Shown piece by piece: positions 26,077-38,636 of a DNA stretch of 64,000 nt (positions are counted from its first letter, which is position 1; every line of letters starts with the position of its first letter). The notes under the pieces were generated by a model. The model worked only from the letters and a program-made list of their open reading frames with translations, had not been told where the DNA came from and did not search any database. The DNA comes from Adiantum capillus-veneris (taxonomy: Eukaryota > Streptophyta > Polypodiopsida > Polypodiales > Pteridaceae): the NCBI GenBank assembly GCA_014529385.2, contig CM043945.1, forward strand, positions 152,683,741-152,747,740, given 5' to 3'. The position numbers and the translations under genes are program-made.

Positions 26077-27501
26077 TATTCGAGACCACTTGATTTACTA
26101 TGATTGATGGTCAATTAGGACACCTAAATGGTTTTTGATTGTGAAATAATCATAAAAAGTGTGTGCAATGATTAGGTGTAAGCTTGAATGCATTGCAAAT
26201 TGAGCCAAATTTGAATTTTGTGCTTGATTTTTGAGTGAGTGCTTTGCTTGATTGGGTAAAAATAGTGCTATTTTTTGAGAAATTAAGCATGCATGCATTC
26301 ATATATGCTTGATTGAGTTTGAAATTTATGCATTACTATGTGAAATTGATAGATTCATTGCATAAATTTTTGGTCTAAATTTGGGTATGTGTGCCTACTC
26401 AATGGCATTTGATATCCAAAATGGAGATGAATAATTGGTTTCGGATACTCATTGTGATGATTAAAAAACCTAAAGGTTGGTGTGTGTATGCTTGATTGAC
26501 TTGGGATGACTCAATTGATAAACCATTGAGGATGATTTGATAAAGATTTGCAATGTCGTGTATGTCAATTTGATAGAAATTGGTAAAAATTTCATTGAAT
26601 TATGCCTTTGCAAGTGCTATAATCAATTGTGTGTAGCCGTACAAACCAAATGACAAATCTAAAAGGATTTGGATGATTAGAGAAAATGGAATATGAGCAA
26701 TTCAAGATTGCAATGATTGATGGTTGACTATGGAATTGCAATTGGGATAAATTTATGCTCTACATTCTTTGTATATCATGCTTGATCGATAGTCATTTTA
26801 AACCTTGTGAGCTTGCCTACGATTTAATTGGGGAAAGTGTGTCCCAATAGTTCATGCATTATGAATCGGACTAGAGTTGAGTGGATCATTATTGTCCGCC
26901 ATTGTGTGTTCAACCAAGCATAATAGTAAGCAAGAGGAATGACAAGTCAAGCATTTTTTTGCATGATTGCTTGTTCATTTTTTTCTTGAGTGCCTAGTAT
27001 TAGATAATGCAAGCATTAAAAAATGTCACAATGGCTTGGTGAAAGCATGATTGACGATGATGCACTTGAGAACAAATTGTTGTGTTTGAGTGTCGAGCAT
27101 TAAAATTATGGAGCTAGTTTGCATCATGCCTAATTCATAGAGAGGATCGAGATGAAAATTTCACTAAAATTTCAAGGTAACACGTTTTGTCAATTGATTC
27201 GCTACAAAATCGGGGGCTCAATTGGCTCATTAGTGCTTCATGAAATGATTTATGCACATGGGAACAAACTCGCTCACACACTCCCTATGCCCATGGAGAA
27301 GCCCCCTTATAAGTCTCATGCATTGAGGACTCGATTGACCCACGATAGGCAATATGCCAAATTGAAAACTCAAAGCCGTTTTCCTGTAATCCTTTCTTTA
27401 AGCCCCAATTTTGGCTTTGCTGTCTTTAGTGCTACAAACGATTTCTTTGGGCATGGCCCCACCCAAAGCCTCTTGCACTTCCTCCATCTGCTTGCTGCCT
27501 C

Positions 27502-28076
27502 AGGATTATTTGACACCACTAGTGTCAGGTGGGATCAATGGTAGCTATCAAATTGGGACGGCGGGATTGGTTTTGCACCGTTCGATGGAGAATTAATCCT
27601 CAAGTGATCGCCATGTGATCACAATCAAAGTGAACCCCAAGGAAACTCAATGTGAACATCAAGTGATCGCCAAGTAATCCCCGTGTGATTCCCAATTGAG
27701 ATGTGATCACCCTGTAAACCTACCTATTCCAAAGTGATCACCGTCTGACCCCAACCATTCTAAAGTGATCATCGTGTGACCCCTACCATTCCAAAGTGAT
27801 CTTCAAATGAACGCCGTATGATCCGCACCCCGTCACTTTTGCCATATCATACTATATGCTAACTCTCTTTTCAAGTGGCGCGCGATAGCTTAATGGGAGA
27901 GCCGATATCTCGAGTGTGGGAGGTGGTGGGTTCAAATCGTGGGGACAAACCGGTCGGAATCTTTTTATTCTTGGGAATAAACGAACAGTCCAGATCTTTC
28001 AGAGATCCTGGACCGCCGATCCCACCTGGGATCTCCGCCGATCCCACCTGACAAAATGGTGTCAAATAGTCCCGTG
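27502..28076. repeat. tRNA-derived SINE-like unit and an inverted partial copy
   Basis: TAGCTTAATGG (27886-27896) fits the pol III A box and GGTTCAAATCG (27929-27939) the B box, about 33 bp apart as in a tRNA. The downstream segment ending near 28076 has an inverted partner at 27502-27540 (TATTTGACACCA...GTCAGGTGGGATC shared), suggesting the tail of a second copy in the opposite orientation. Confidence 0.6.
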
Positions 28077-30233
28077 CATCTGCTTTTACCCATGTGCAGA
28101 GCCACGCAAACATACACACACAGCTGGCGACCCCACCTGCTTTGGCTCATAGCCTGCAAACACACACACACACACACACACACACGCTCGTCGCCTTGCG
28201 TGGACACGGCCCACTTGCCCGCCTTCTCAGCCTCGCAATCATGCAGCCAATCGATGACCTTGGCTTGGCTCTCAGAAGAACGATGCCTGGCTTGGTGGCT
28301 CTGTACCCCACACACACAGGCGCTACGCCGACCGCTTTCTAGTTCCCTGTTTCTTGCCTGAGCCTAAACACACACACACACACACACACACATGACTAAT
28401 GTGGCTCGTTGATCTCGCCACAGACCTTGCAATTTTTACTGTCCCAGCCAGTTCTGTGTGCATCTAGTCAGGCGGAGGTACGTCGCACTCGCCAGTAGTT
28501 TGTTGTGACGCTAAAACTCTCTTCTTCTTCTCACTCTCCCTCTATCCTTCTCATGTCCAGATCACTCAGCCCGCCAATGAGACGTGATCTCGATTCTCGC
28601 CCAGGGTCCAGCTTGTAGCCCTTACACACTCACACGCGTTGCCCAATGCTCTCGGCTGCCCAATGCTCTTGGCTGCAGTCCGCGTATCACGGCAAGCCAG
28701 TTTTCGCCACACACACACACACTTGCAAGCGTCCCAGATTCTCTCTCTCTCTCTTGCAGCGGCTCCACAGACCCCGCGACCCCATCCCGCCTTGCTCGCG
28801 GTGTCTGCAGTTTCAGTTTAACGCCATCCTGGACCACCCCTCAATGCCCTCACCAGGCTCACCTTCCCCGTCTTTCTCTGTCCCTCAGCTCGCCATCAAC
28901 GGGCTGACGCCAGCAAAACCTACGCAAAATAATAAATAATAAAGATTTAAAAAAAAACACTCCTCAAGAGGTGAGTCCCGCCGCCTCATCCTTGCCATGT
29001 GGATTGCAGCACAAGTCCTGGCTAGGAACATGTGTTTCCTTGAAAATTGCTATCTCCATCTTGAATAAGCCTTGAACAAAGATGTCGAAAATGAGCACAT
29101 ATGTACTAACTTCAAGTTGGCTCAAAGGAATTTAGGATATCAAAATCATCACGGTCTTAAATTTTTTTGGTCACTATTAAGTGATTGCGGGTAGTTCAAG
29201 GTCGTCACAAATTGAAAAAGTTTGCAAATTAAGTATTGAAGTTGAACCTCCTTGCTTGACCCTCATTTGAGCGGTGCTCCTACTTGTGTTTGGTCAACAC
29301 GTTCAAATATTGAGGAGAATTTCTTTATAAATGATGTGTTCAGTATGTTCTCTTACCTTGAATGTAATGATTTGTTAGATGAGTGCAAGTGTGCAACGAT
29401 TTTTGGTGGATGGTTTGAATGTAAACGGCTTTTTAGCACTCACAAGTGATATATTTTGAAGGGAAAGTAGTGGCCAATGACATCATCAAATCTAGTTTTG
29501 ATCATCTCAAGAGAGTTGGAGTTCACTTCATTATACACTTTTTCTCTCTCATTGCTATGTATGTCAAAAGTGCCTATTACAAGCATCAATTTTGTGCTCA
29601 ATGTGATAGTTCAATAACAATATTGCATTAATGGCATTAAAAAATGGAGACTCATGAATTGATGCTTAGGTTAGATGACGCTATTTCAATGCACTCAAGA
29701 ATGAGCTTTTTGCAAGAGAGCACTTTCTCTCTTTTGATTTGTATGGGTCCACTTGATGATTGAGAACGTGCATTGGACTTATGCATCCGTTGTGGATGAA
29801 ATCGATTTTTTATTGAATGGATTGCATTAAACTTTGTGATTTCTGATAATTCTTGATCATCTTTAGTGCTTGGCTTGATTGAAATTCTCATTTGCACTAA
29901 TATGGAAAGCTCTATTTGACATGCATGTGAGCTTCATGAGAGAGTTGCACTAAATGATGAGTTGTGATTGCTTGGTCGGACTTTGTGCTAAAACTTAACA
30001 TTACTTGTACATTTTGGTGCATGAATTGAATGAAAACATTGCAAAGCACTAAAACCAAGCTTGTTTGATGGCCAAGAGAGAGCATGAAAAATTTCGGGTT
30101 TGTGGTTGATTTTTAGTGCTTGTATTGAATGTTCAAATGCTAAAAGCACTAACAATTGAATTGCTTTTGAAGGGGGATGTGGCAGGTGTGTGCTTTGATC
30201 ACTGATCCAAGGAGGGGTCATCGTTGCAAAATT

Positions 30234-30640
30234 TGCAAAATTTGGCTACTTAGAGCCATTCCAATTGATTGGATTAAAAGTTGTATATATGCTAGCTCAT
30301 AGCTTGGTCAAAAGTAAATTTTTTTTCATTTTGAGCTAGTGTTTAACCAACTTTTTGAGCTTTTAAGTACAAATTTGGCTATTGAGAGCCATTCATTTTC
30401 ATTTTATCAAGTTGCAGTCATCTCTAGCTCATAGATTGCACTTTAAAAAAATGTAAAATTTCATGTGAGCTAGTTAGCCAACTTTTTGAAAAGCTTCAAA
30501 TTGTAAAATTAGGCTTTGAAGAGCCACTTCATTTCATCAAAGTTGCATTATATTGTTTTAGCTCTTGGCTTGTTTTAAATTCCATACTTCAAGTGAGCTA
30601 GAAACTAATCAACTTTGAATCATGCATGAGAGATGGTAAA
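30234..30640. repeat. Degenerate ~135-bp tandem repeat x 3
   Basis: The phrase AATT(T/A)GGCT...GAGCCA(T/C)T recurs near 30238, 30373 and 30509, each followed by a GAGCTAG...CAACTTT block. Confidence 0.7.
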
Positions 30641-32126
30641 AATTGTAAAATTTGCTTTAGTAGAAGCAGTTTTCCTCTCTCATCGATCATTGTTGTGTAT
30701 GCATAAATTTTCTATCAAAGAGCATCATGTGCATAACCAAAGGCATTTTTTTCCCTTGGGTTTTTTCCCTTTGGCAAATTCGGGTATGCAAGACCCTAGC
30801 TTTAGGTTTTTCAATAATGTTTTTTGTGTGCATTTGGCTTTCAATAATTGGCTTTTGTAGCTTGTGTTTACACTTAGCTTCAAAAATCTTCTTTTGCAAA
30901 TAAAAAAGATCAGGAGACTTCTCTACACAAAGGGGATGCTTGCTCAAGGATGCTCAAAAGAGCATGAATAGGTGTAATCCTTCCATGATTTTGCTCTTTT
31001 TCATCTCTTCATTCTCTTGCTTGGCTTAAGTGAATCTGCTTCTAAGCTATGGTTTTTTCATGTTCGAAAGCTAGCATTTTAAAGATCCAACACTTTGCTT
31101 TGTGAAAATTAACTCATCAAAAAATTAGGTTTTATGTGTGCTAATCATAGGTAATTGGCCTTGACCTTATGTTAAGTTAGATTCATTTCTCATTAGTCTT
31201 AAACTCTTAGTGATAGTCTTAATACTCCATTCATTTAAACATGACCTAGGGCTATGATTACGCTTTAGTCCTTTAGTCCAATTGCCATTAGCATCTCATG
31301 TTGGAAGAATAAAAAAGTGCTAAAAAATGAATCAATGAAGCAAAAAAAAAAAAGTGTCAAGAAAAAGTAGCAAAAATGCTACTAGACACATGAAAAGAAA
31401 ATCTATATGTTATGTTGTGTCTATGTGAGGCCTAGCGCCTTATTGGCACTTGGCAGGCCAGGAGAATCACCTTGGCTCGCTTGGTCAAGGCCCTAAACCG
31501 ATGCCCTGGGTTGATAGGGGTTAGCCGTCGCCTTGATAGGCTAGTAGGCTTTTGGAACACCTTCTTGAGGGTTCAAGAAGCCGAGAGTCGCACCTAGACT
31601 TGCCTTGGGGTGGTAGCCTTGTGATGTGGTTTACCTTTTTCAATGAATGGAAAAATCAAAACTTCCATGAGCTTCAAAAAATCTTTGACAATATACTAAT
31701 AGATTAGGAGCTTTTTTATAGCCCGTAGACATGATAGACTTGAATGATTTAAGATTGTTCACATAGTTTTTAGGCTAGTAAGTTTATGAGCTTGCATTAG
31801 CCTAGGGTCATAATTGATTGCTTGTGTTTCATGCATAAAACTAAAATTTCAAGTGGTTTAATCTTCACAATAGTTTAGGTGTTTTTTTGCTTTAAGTTTT
31901 TTAGTTTTTTATTATGATTGACCCATCTTTTGGAAGCAAAAAATTCACTTTGCATGATTGATCATTGTGCTTCATGTTTTATTTATTCTTGGTGGCCTTT
32001 GATGCTCATTACTTGTTCTTATGTTTTGCAGCTCAAACATTTCTTCCATGGACTTGCTTTCTACTATGTCACCGTGTCTTGCTTCACCGGCACATGAGGA
32101 CGTGTGCCAAATTAGGAAGGGGAGAA

Positions 32127-33081
32127 TGTTAGCGGCAGCTAACACATGCTACACCAAATATGCACCAAGCGGGAGATATGCTATGGATGTCACAATATTT
32201 TCCACTCACTTTGTATAAGGCTCACTTGGAGTTCCAAAGTTGTATTTTGTAGTTTGAGGGCTCAAGCTTAAACTTATAGTAGAAGGGAAAGTGGTGAAAG
32301 CCCTTATTAAAAGGAAGCCTTTGTGTAAGGAGACTTCATTCTTGAGTATCCACTCTTGAGGATCCACTTTTAAGAGCTCCCTCTCTCTAGAGTGTTCACT
32401 CTTTGGCTTAGCCTTGAGCTTAATGTCTATGCTTGAGAGGCTAGTGCTAACCATTGTAATTAGTGTAAGCTCTTATTAATTAATCTAATTCTTATTTTCT
32501 CATTAGTCTCTTCTTCTCTACATTTCATCTTGTCATGAAGTACTATTACACTTTCATTATTCTAGATTTGAGAGATGTATGTACTTCTTGCTAGTAACCA
32601 CTCTTATCTCTCTATGAGCAATTGATTTGTGATATTTAGCATCATAAATTAGGGTGATTAAGTTGGGTCTTAATCTTCTAATTTGTGTGTGTGCCCTATT
32701 ATTTGTGTGCGTAGATAGTTTTTATGGAGCCGTAGCACCATTCACCTCGTGTGTGTAAGCTATTGATGAAGTGCCTTAATTGACGTGTGGTAATTAGTGT
32801 GTGCTTATCATTTGTGTGTTTGGAGTTTCTAGTATATGGCAAGTTGGACTTCAGTGGGCTTGATGTGTGTAGGAGATTAATTGATTAGTACTTAGAGTAG
32901 GTTTAGAGTTAGTAGGCTTACCAGCTAATCTCTACTTGCAATGGAGAGGTGATCTCTTGAATCCTCTATTCCATTCATCTTAGGCTCGTGCTTCCATGCC
33001 CTAGCCGGGTTGCTCTATCCATGGATTTGATAATTTTGTGTGGGGTTGCGATTAGGTCGTGCCACAACGCCTCCCTACACT
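32127..33081 (+). repeat. Element E 3' LTR
   Basis: 955 bp, preceded by the purine tract at 32114-32126; near-identical to 24145-25107 with small indels. Confidence 0.92.
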
Positions 33082-33312
33082 ACGATGGAGAATTCAAGTG
33101 TTTGTTTAGGAATTTTAATAGGGCGAAAGAGCGTTGTAACTGTGCAATTGGGTTTGAAGCTACACCAAAGCATCACACACACACAAGATTTTTGAGTTGA
33201 TATTGGCTTTTTTTCAAAGAGAAGATTTCATGGCTAGAGTTTTGTTCTTTTTTAGTGTGTTTTTAGCTTCAAATCTTCCACGGCGCACTTGATTTTGTTG
33301 TGAATCCTCACA
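33082..33312 (+). repeat. D1 5' LTR, piece 3
   Basis: Aligns with the last ~220 bp of the D1 3' LTR (GGGCGAAAGAGCG, TGTGCAATTGG). The LTR end is set at 33312 (CTCACA) by comparison with the 3' copy. Confidence 0.8.
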
Positions 33313-33390
33313 GTTAGAGACCCGATGCTTTCCTAGTTGCACACTGCACTTCTTGACACAAGTTTGGTGAACCCTACACAAAGTAGGCTA

Positions 33391-33624
33391 GGGTGAGGGT
33401 TCAAAAGCTTCATTGAAGGTCTCAAATCAAATCTTTAAAGCTATGGAGCAATAAGAGAAACAGGGGGTGCGATTTGATCTTGTCACAATGAAAATGTTTC
33501 AAGCGTTAGGGTGAGGGTTCAAAAGCTTTATTGAAGGTCTCAAATCAAATCTTTAAATATATGGAGAAATAAGAGAAACAGGGGGTGCGATTTGATCTTG
33601 TCACAATGAAAATGTTTCAAGCCT
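33391..33624 (+). repeat. 118-bp tandem duplication in the D1 leader
   Basis: Units start at 33391 and 33509 (GGGTGAGGGTTCAAAAGCTT). They differ at a handful of positions. Confidence 0.93.
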
Positions 33625-33637
33625 TTGGGTGTTTATG

Positions 33638-33658
33638 CAGCAGCAGCAGCAGCAGCAG
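33638..33658 (+). repeat. (CAG)n trinucleotide at D1 gag start
   Basis: About seven CAG units. In one frame they would give a short Ser or Gln tract at the start of gag. Confidence 0.9.
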
Positions 33659-33856
33659 TAGCAACAATCTGCTCAAAGGAGGGATCTTTTCCCAACCAAA
33701 TAACTCCAATCAATGGTAAAGAAAATGTACCAATTCAATGGTAAAGATGTAACAAAGTATCTTTGTGGGTATGTAAACGAGACGGAGCTACATCGAGTGC
33801 TCGAAGCAAAGATGGTACAAAGTTTTGAGTTATCTGTGATTCCTATTGGGGGTATC

Positions 33857-34238
33857 TGTTTAGCTTACACTCGATGCATGACCAACCCTTAAAGCCAAAC
33901 ATATCACCCATGCACCATTATGTGCATGTATGCATCCCACTACATAGAATTCCATAATTATATGCTTCTTTATGTCACATGCTATTCACTATAGCCACAT
34001 GATATTTGACCCTTCACCCATATGTGATGGAAATAACTCTCTATCCATCTTTCCACTCCAAGCCTATATAAGGCCATATTTCTTAGCTTGTATTTTGGCT
34101 CTTTTCATCCTAATCAATCAAGAGAGTCTATTTTCATTGAGTGCTCTCTCTCTCATTTGTTTACTTCTAGTTATTATGAAACTCTCACTACCATGAATGC
34201 AAATAGCCCTTTTTTGCCTTAATTAATCAAACCTTACA
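33857..34238 (+). mobile_element. Small solo LTR-like insert in D1 gag
   Basis: 382 bp, TGTTTAGC...CCTTACA, containing a TATA box (CTATATAAGG, 34064-34073). Gag similarity stops at one edge and resumes at the other. Flanking bases GTATC / GTTCC agree at three of five positions, so a target duplication is only weakly supported. Confidence 0.6.
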
Positions 34239-35118
34239 GTTCCTAAGATCAGAGAGCATACAAGGCAAATTAGAAATGAGCATGGGGAAACATGGGAAGC
34301 ATTCAAGTTAGCCTTAAAAGAAGAGTATTTTATGGAGGAATCTAAAAGGGTGACAAAGAGGAATTTTTTAGAGTGGGTAGTTCGGCCAAAAGAGGAAATT
34401 TCGCCTACTAAATTTGCTAAGTAAATTTGAATGCCGCTATGATCAACTTTCAAGGACTGAAAAAGCTACCCTAAACTTAGAGAAAATATAGCTATTTGTG
34501 TAGGCAGTAGGCAAAGAGATTCAAGAGAAGTTAGAGTTACCACTTGAGGACAAGGATGTTGAACATTGCTTAAAGACCAATTGGAATGAGGGTAAATAGG
34601 CCATTTCAATGCTAGTGAAGTGACAAGGATAAAGGGAAAAAACAATAGTCAACCCTACTCAAGCCCCCAGTGTTCTCAGAGTCCCATAAAGCCTGTGATT
34701 GTGGTTCCAAACAGTGACAAATCCATCCTAGATGATATTATTAGAGGAACGCAAGAGCTAAAGTTAAAGCTTACAAGGCTAGAAGAAAAGGGCCTCAAAA
34801 TAGAGAAGTCTTTGTTAATAGATGCATATGGTGTGATAATACTGACCATGGAAGGGAGATTGCAAAAGTTTCAAAGATGCTTTGATGAAAGAGCTTGTGT
34901 TCTTTAATGATGGAAAAATTCACTTAAGTGAAACAGGTAAGATCTTGAGGACAAACTTTGGCAAAGGTGGGATGAAGAAGCTAGTTGAGGACATGGCTAC
35001 TAGTCATGCCATCTCAATGGTAGAGGCAGCCGCCTATGGGTTGAAGGTAGAACCTATTAATAAAAAAGGAGTCAGGGTTGGAAAAGAAGCATCTAATGGG
35101 ATTGCAGAACTGTGGCCA

Positions 35119-35294
35119 TGTGCAATAGAGTCTGTTATGAAGGGTAAAATGTGTAAAGAGGTCTTGTATGAAGCTGGAGATTGCATTTGGTAGAAACAGG
35201 TTGGAATGTGCAATAGAATCTCTTGTGAAGGGTAAACTGACTAAAGAGGTCTTGCATGAAGCTGAAGATTGCATTTGGCTAGAAACATGTTGGA
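35119..35294 (+). repeat. 88-bp tandem duplication in D1 gag
   Basis: Units start at 35119 and 35207 (TGTGCAATAGA(G/A)TCT). The length is not a multiple of three. Confidence 0.93.
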
Positions 35295-35934
35295 ATGACT
35301 CTGTCGACTCTTTGTCAATGCATGGGTACATTGCCAAATATCAAGACAATGAGGCCGTTATTGAAGAGAGACACATGCATGAGAATGGGGATGAGGGCCT
35401 TCAAAACGGGCCACGAGCAGTAGAGGCACAAATGACATAGTGCCTCCTAGATCAACTTCCCCGCAACACATGTCTGTCCCTGAAGTGCCTATGTAGGAAG
35501 CCTCTAAAGAAAAGAAGAAGGAAGAAACAAAAGCTAAAGCAAAGGGTCCAGGCCTACAAACTCCAATATGATATGGAGGTAGCAACTGGTCTCAAAAAGG
35601 TTTTGGAAGAGAGTATTTTGAACAGTAAGGTGGAATTTACCTTGGATGAAGTCCTTGGCATAGCAAAGTGGGAGTTTCATGAGGAAACAATTGATATCAT
35701 CAAGAGAAAGCGGCAGTCTCTTACTGAATCTATGCATGTACAGGGTGAAGAAGAGACTTTAAATGCACAGGGAGTACATGTCTATGGTGAGCAAGGCGAT
35801 GAATTTTTTGCTGGATTCTAAAGGTCTAGCTAAGGGAAGAGTGAAATAAGTTTGCTTCTTGGATGATGAAGACAAAGTGGAGATAACTCATAAGAGTTAT
35901 TACTCCAAGAGTCATTGGGCAAGAGTAACTACAT

Positions 35935-37100
35935 AGACCCTGGTAAAAGTGGGAGACTTAGAAGAGCCATACATTGAACTGATAGATCATGGGTCAAAGA
36001 TTAACCTCATGTCAAAGAGTTTATATTAAAAAGAAATTTGTCCAATAGATATAAATCATGGATGGATGATCTGTGCAACAAACAACTCATTAGGGAATCT
36101 GTATGAAGCTTGTCCGAATGTAAGGGTGACTATAGGGGATGCGAAAGATTATCAAAATTTCTTTGTCGAGGAGATGTCTACATACCCTCTTATCCTTGGG
36201 CATCCATACATCACTAATACTCATATGGAAACAAAGACGATGGATGATGGTTCAACTTATGCTAGGATAAGGAGCAGTGATGAAAAGCATGCAGTCCAAT
36301 TCCTTATTGTTTGTGTGGATCATGAAAGGAATTGTGAAAGTCTTAGAGAGCAACCCTTGCCAAAGACAAACAAAGAATTCAAGGACTACAAGGATATGAG
36401 GGGTTTTGGCCATGTACCATTGTAGACCGGAATTGCAATGGTATAAGAAGGGAAAAGTTCTCGCATGATATATATGCAAAGGAGTGTTTTCTATAGGTTT
36501 TGTTGGATTAACAGACTATGGATCTATCACTTTTAACAAAGTGTGAGGACTTGAAAATGGGTGAAAGACAACATGTAAATAGTGTACAGAAAGATTTGAG
36601 AACCAACGGTTTGATAGAAGATGAGGATTGCATTGCAGGTGTGTTTGATGAGTGTTTATTTGTGGATACCATGCAAGACTTAGAGTCTTTAGTGGATTGT
36701 GATTTGTGTCTTGGAAATGAGGTTGTGAAAGTATGCTTTATAGAAATGCACAAAGTTATTGAGGATTTTGAAAATGCTCAAGGTATTGATGTGCGAGTGG
36801 ATACTAAGTATAATTCTATGGCAAAGAAAGTGAAACCAATGGCATTACCTCTGCCAAAAGACTACACAGAAAAGATGGAACAAGCCGCTTTGCAAGCTTG
36901 TCTTCGTGACCCGAGAAAGATTGGTCACAAGTTTAGCTAGGATTTTTTGAAGGAGTTAGAGGTTTTTTGAGAGAATAGTCTAACAGAACCTGATGAAAAG
37001 ATATTCTTTGAAGACATGCTTGCCAAACACGAAAAAGAATTTGTATTTGAGCCACATGAGATATGGTGTGTTGATCCTTCCATTGTTTCTCCTATGGTAG
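35935..37100 (+). pseudogene. D1 protease and linker to RT
   Basis: The protease active site reads I-D-H-G-S (35980-35995) followed by NLMSKSLY, interrupted by a stop, then a continuous stretch at 36066-36425 ending in LGHPYIT and MDDGSTYARI motifs. A linker ORF follows (36518-36940), and its continuation, ending V-D-P-S-I-V-S-P-M-V, reaches the solo C LTR at 37101. The His in place of the usual Ser/Thr of the aspartic protease is notable. Stops at about 36020, 36425 and 36940 inactivate it. Confidence 0.65.
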
Positions 37101-38636
37101 TGTCATAACATCTAATATCTAACCAACCCAAATGATCTTCTCCAAATGATCTTCCCATATTAAACTGGTCATTTAATGTGGGAGAATAAATGGGAACAAG
37201 GGTTAGAATATAGACATGTGCTTATGGATCTATCTCAAAATGGCGCCAAGGTTAAAGGGGTCCAAATGAGAGATGGTATGTCAAAGAGAAGGCTAGCTAG
37301 TGGAGCTTCAAGACCTTAGGGTTAGCTTCATTAAAGACCTCCAAAGGTTAGTGTTAAAAGTCCTTATACCTTAGGCAAGGTAGGGTTGTGCTTCAGCTGG
37401 GAACCCGGCCCAAGCTTGAGGTGCTTGTCATGCTTGCTAACTAAGGTGCTTGAGGTGCTTTATGACTAAGGTGCTTAAGGTACTCCATGACTAAGGTGCT
37501 TGAGGGGCTTAAGGTGTTCCCAAAGTCAACCACAATCCCTACTCATGGGGGGGTGAGCCCTTATTGTAGGGGCATGAGAGAGAACACACACACCCTCACA
37601 CAAGTCAAGCCTTGTCTAAAGAAGCAACAAGGACACATGTCAAGTTCCTCTCCATGTTGCCCTCATAAGGTGCCTAGAGCCTATTGGTTGGCCTCTCAAG
37701 GGGTCCAATCATAGTTTAGCTAATTTAATTGATTGTTTATGTATTTATCAAGTCCTCTCTCTCAAAGGAGAAAGGGGGACACTTGTCCCAAGGCTAGCAT
37801 GGTTGTTTGATATACACTATGCATGTGATTGGCTAGGCTTAATGTAGGGGTCCAATCAACTTCCAGCATGAGCTACAAGGGGGGGTCGACCAAAGCAAGC
37901 TGTGGGTGTGCTTGGGGGGTATAATATCTCTCACACCCACTCTTACAAGCTCATTCTCACTTGGGCAAAGTGCAAGAACTCCATCTCCTTCTCCAAGCTA
38001 GTAGAGAAGTTGAGAGCCTACACCAACACTCTTGGCTATGGAATGCAAATTCAACCAAGAGCCATGCCTCAATGTTTAAGCTTGCCATCTTATTCATCTT
38101 TATTACTATACTATTATGTTATGCTAAGCAAGAAGAGTAATGATAGTGAGGAAATATTTATTTCTCATATGAATGTTTCTTCTTCCTCTTCCCTACCCTC
38201 ATTCCCTGCTAGCTCTCTCCACCTTCGAAGGTGTTTGAGGCCTTGGGACTGAGGCCGAGGATGGTTAATGATTTTACAAGCTTATGTTAATGCTCGTGAT
38301 GCATGCAGATTTCCATCTTCATTGCATCACCTAGGTCACAAGGAACACAAAGATTGTATGGTACCAAGTCTCTCTCTTGATGGGAGAATCTATAATACAA
38401 AAGCCTATTGGAGGGGGGACCGGCTCCATATAAATCCGGTCCTCAACTGTTGTCATGTTCTCTAATTTTGTCTCTCTTGCAAAAGTATTGCTCATGCCAA
38501 GTTAATTAAGTATAATGGTTATGTTGTTACCGTTAATTAAGTTCACCCTCTATGTTCCAAAGTAGTCTCATGAAAATGCTCACTCTAATTCTCTTAACTC
38601 CTCTATTCTCAAAGTTCATAGGCCATTTCCATTACA
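37101..38636 (+). mobile_element. Solo LTR of family C in D1 pol
   Basis: 1,536 bp, TGTCATAACATC to CATTTCCATTACA. D1 coding similarity runs up to the left edge (PMV) and resumes after the right edge (FTILHVPWNL). Flanks GGTAG and TGTAA each differ by one base from GGTAA, which the frame predicts for the empty site. No primer site follows. Confidence 0.85.

Larger units (their letters stand above)
25132..32112 (+). other. Element E interior, non-coding
   Basis: About 7 kb, AT-rich, without credible coding frames. Contents: TG array 26046-26074; imperfect minisatellite of AAGTGATC(A/G)CC(G/A)TGTGA-like units at 27597-27830; a SINE-like segment at 27876-28076; a GC-richer block with CA arrays (28157-28185, 28369-28392) ending in an A-rich tail near 28955; an imperfect ~135-bp triple repeat at 30234-30640. 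Confidence 0.7.
24145..33081 (+). mobile_element. Element E, large non-coding LTR retrotransposon derivative
   Basis: LTRs are 24145-25107 (963 bp) and 32127-33081 (955 bp), both TGTTAGC...CTCCCTACA. A tRNA-Asp-type primer site follows the first LTR (25110-25131) and a purine tract AGGAAGGGGAGAA precedes the second. Target bases are TTACG (24140-24144) and CTACG (33082-33086), four of five matching. The 7-kb interior shows no gag or pol frame on either strand, which fits the LARD class of non-autonomous elements mobilised by a partner's enzymes. Confidence 0.9.
33720..35820 (+). pseudogene. D1 gag, split and frameshifted
   Basis: Residues of a gag start (FNGKDVT...) are seen at about 33730-33855. 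After a 382-bp solo LTR, the capsid region resumes at about 34239 (ETWEAFKLALKEEYF, then FLEWV). Fragments continue through 34620-34907, 34882-35193, 35168-35440 and 35573-35821 in changing frames. An 88-bp tandem duplication (35119-35294) breaks the frame. I recognise the capsid pattern of Ty3/gypsy gag but no zinc knuckle. Confidence 0.65.

Noticed and set aside
27886-27940. Functional tRNA gene
   Set aside because: A and B boxes are present, but acceptor and anticodon stems cannot be formed properly and the segment continues into a SINE-like body. The other tRNA-like segments fail for the same reason.
37101-38636. Full-length element C starting here
   Set aside because: No Met primer site follows the LTR and D1 coding resumes at its right edge, so it is a solo LTR.
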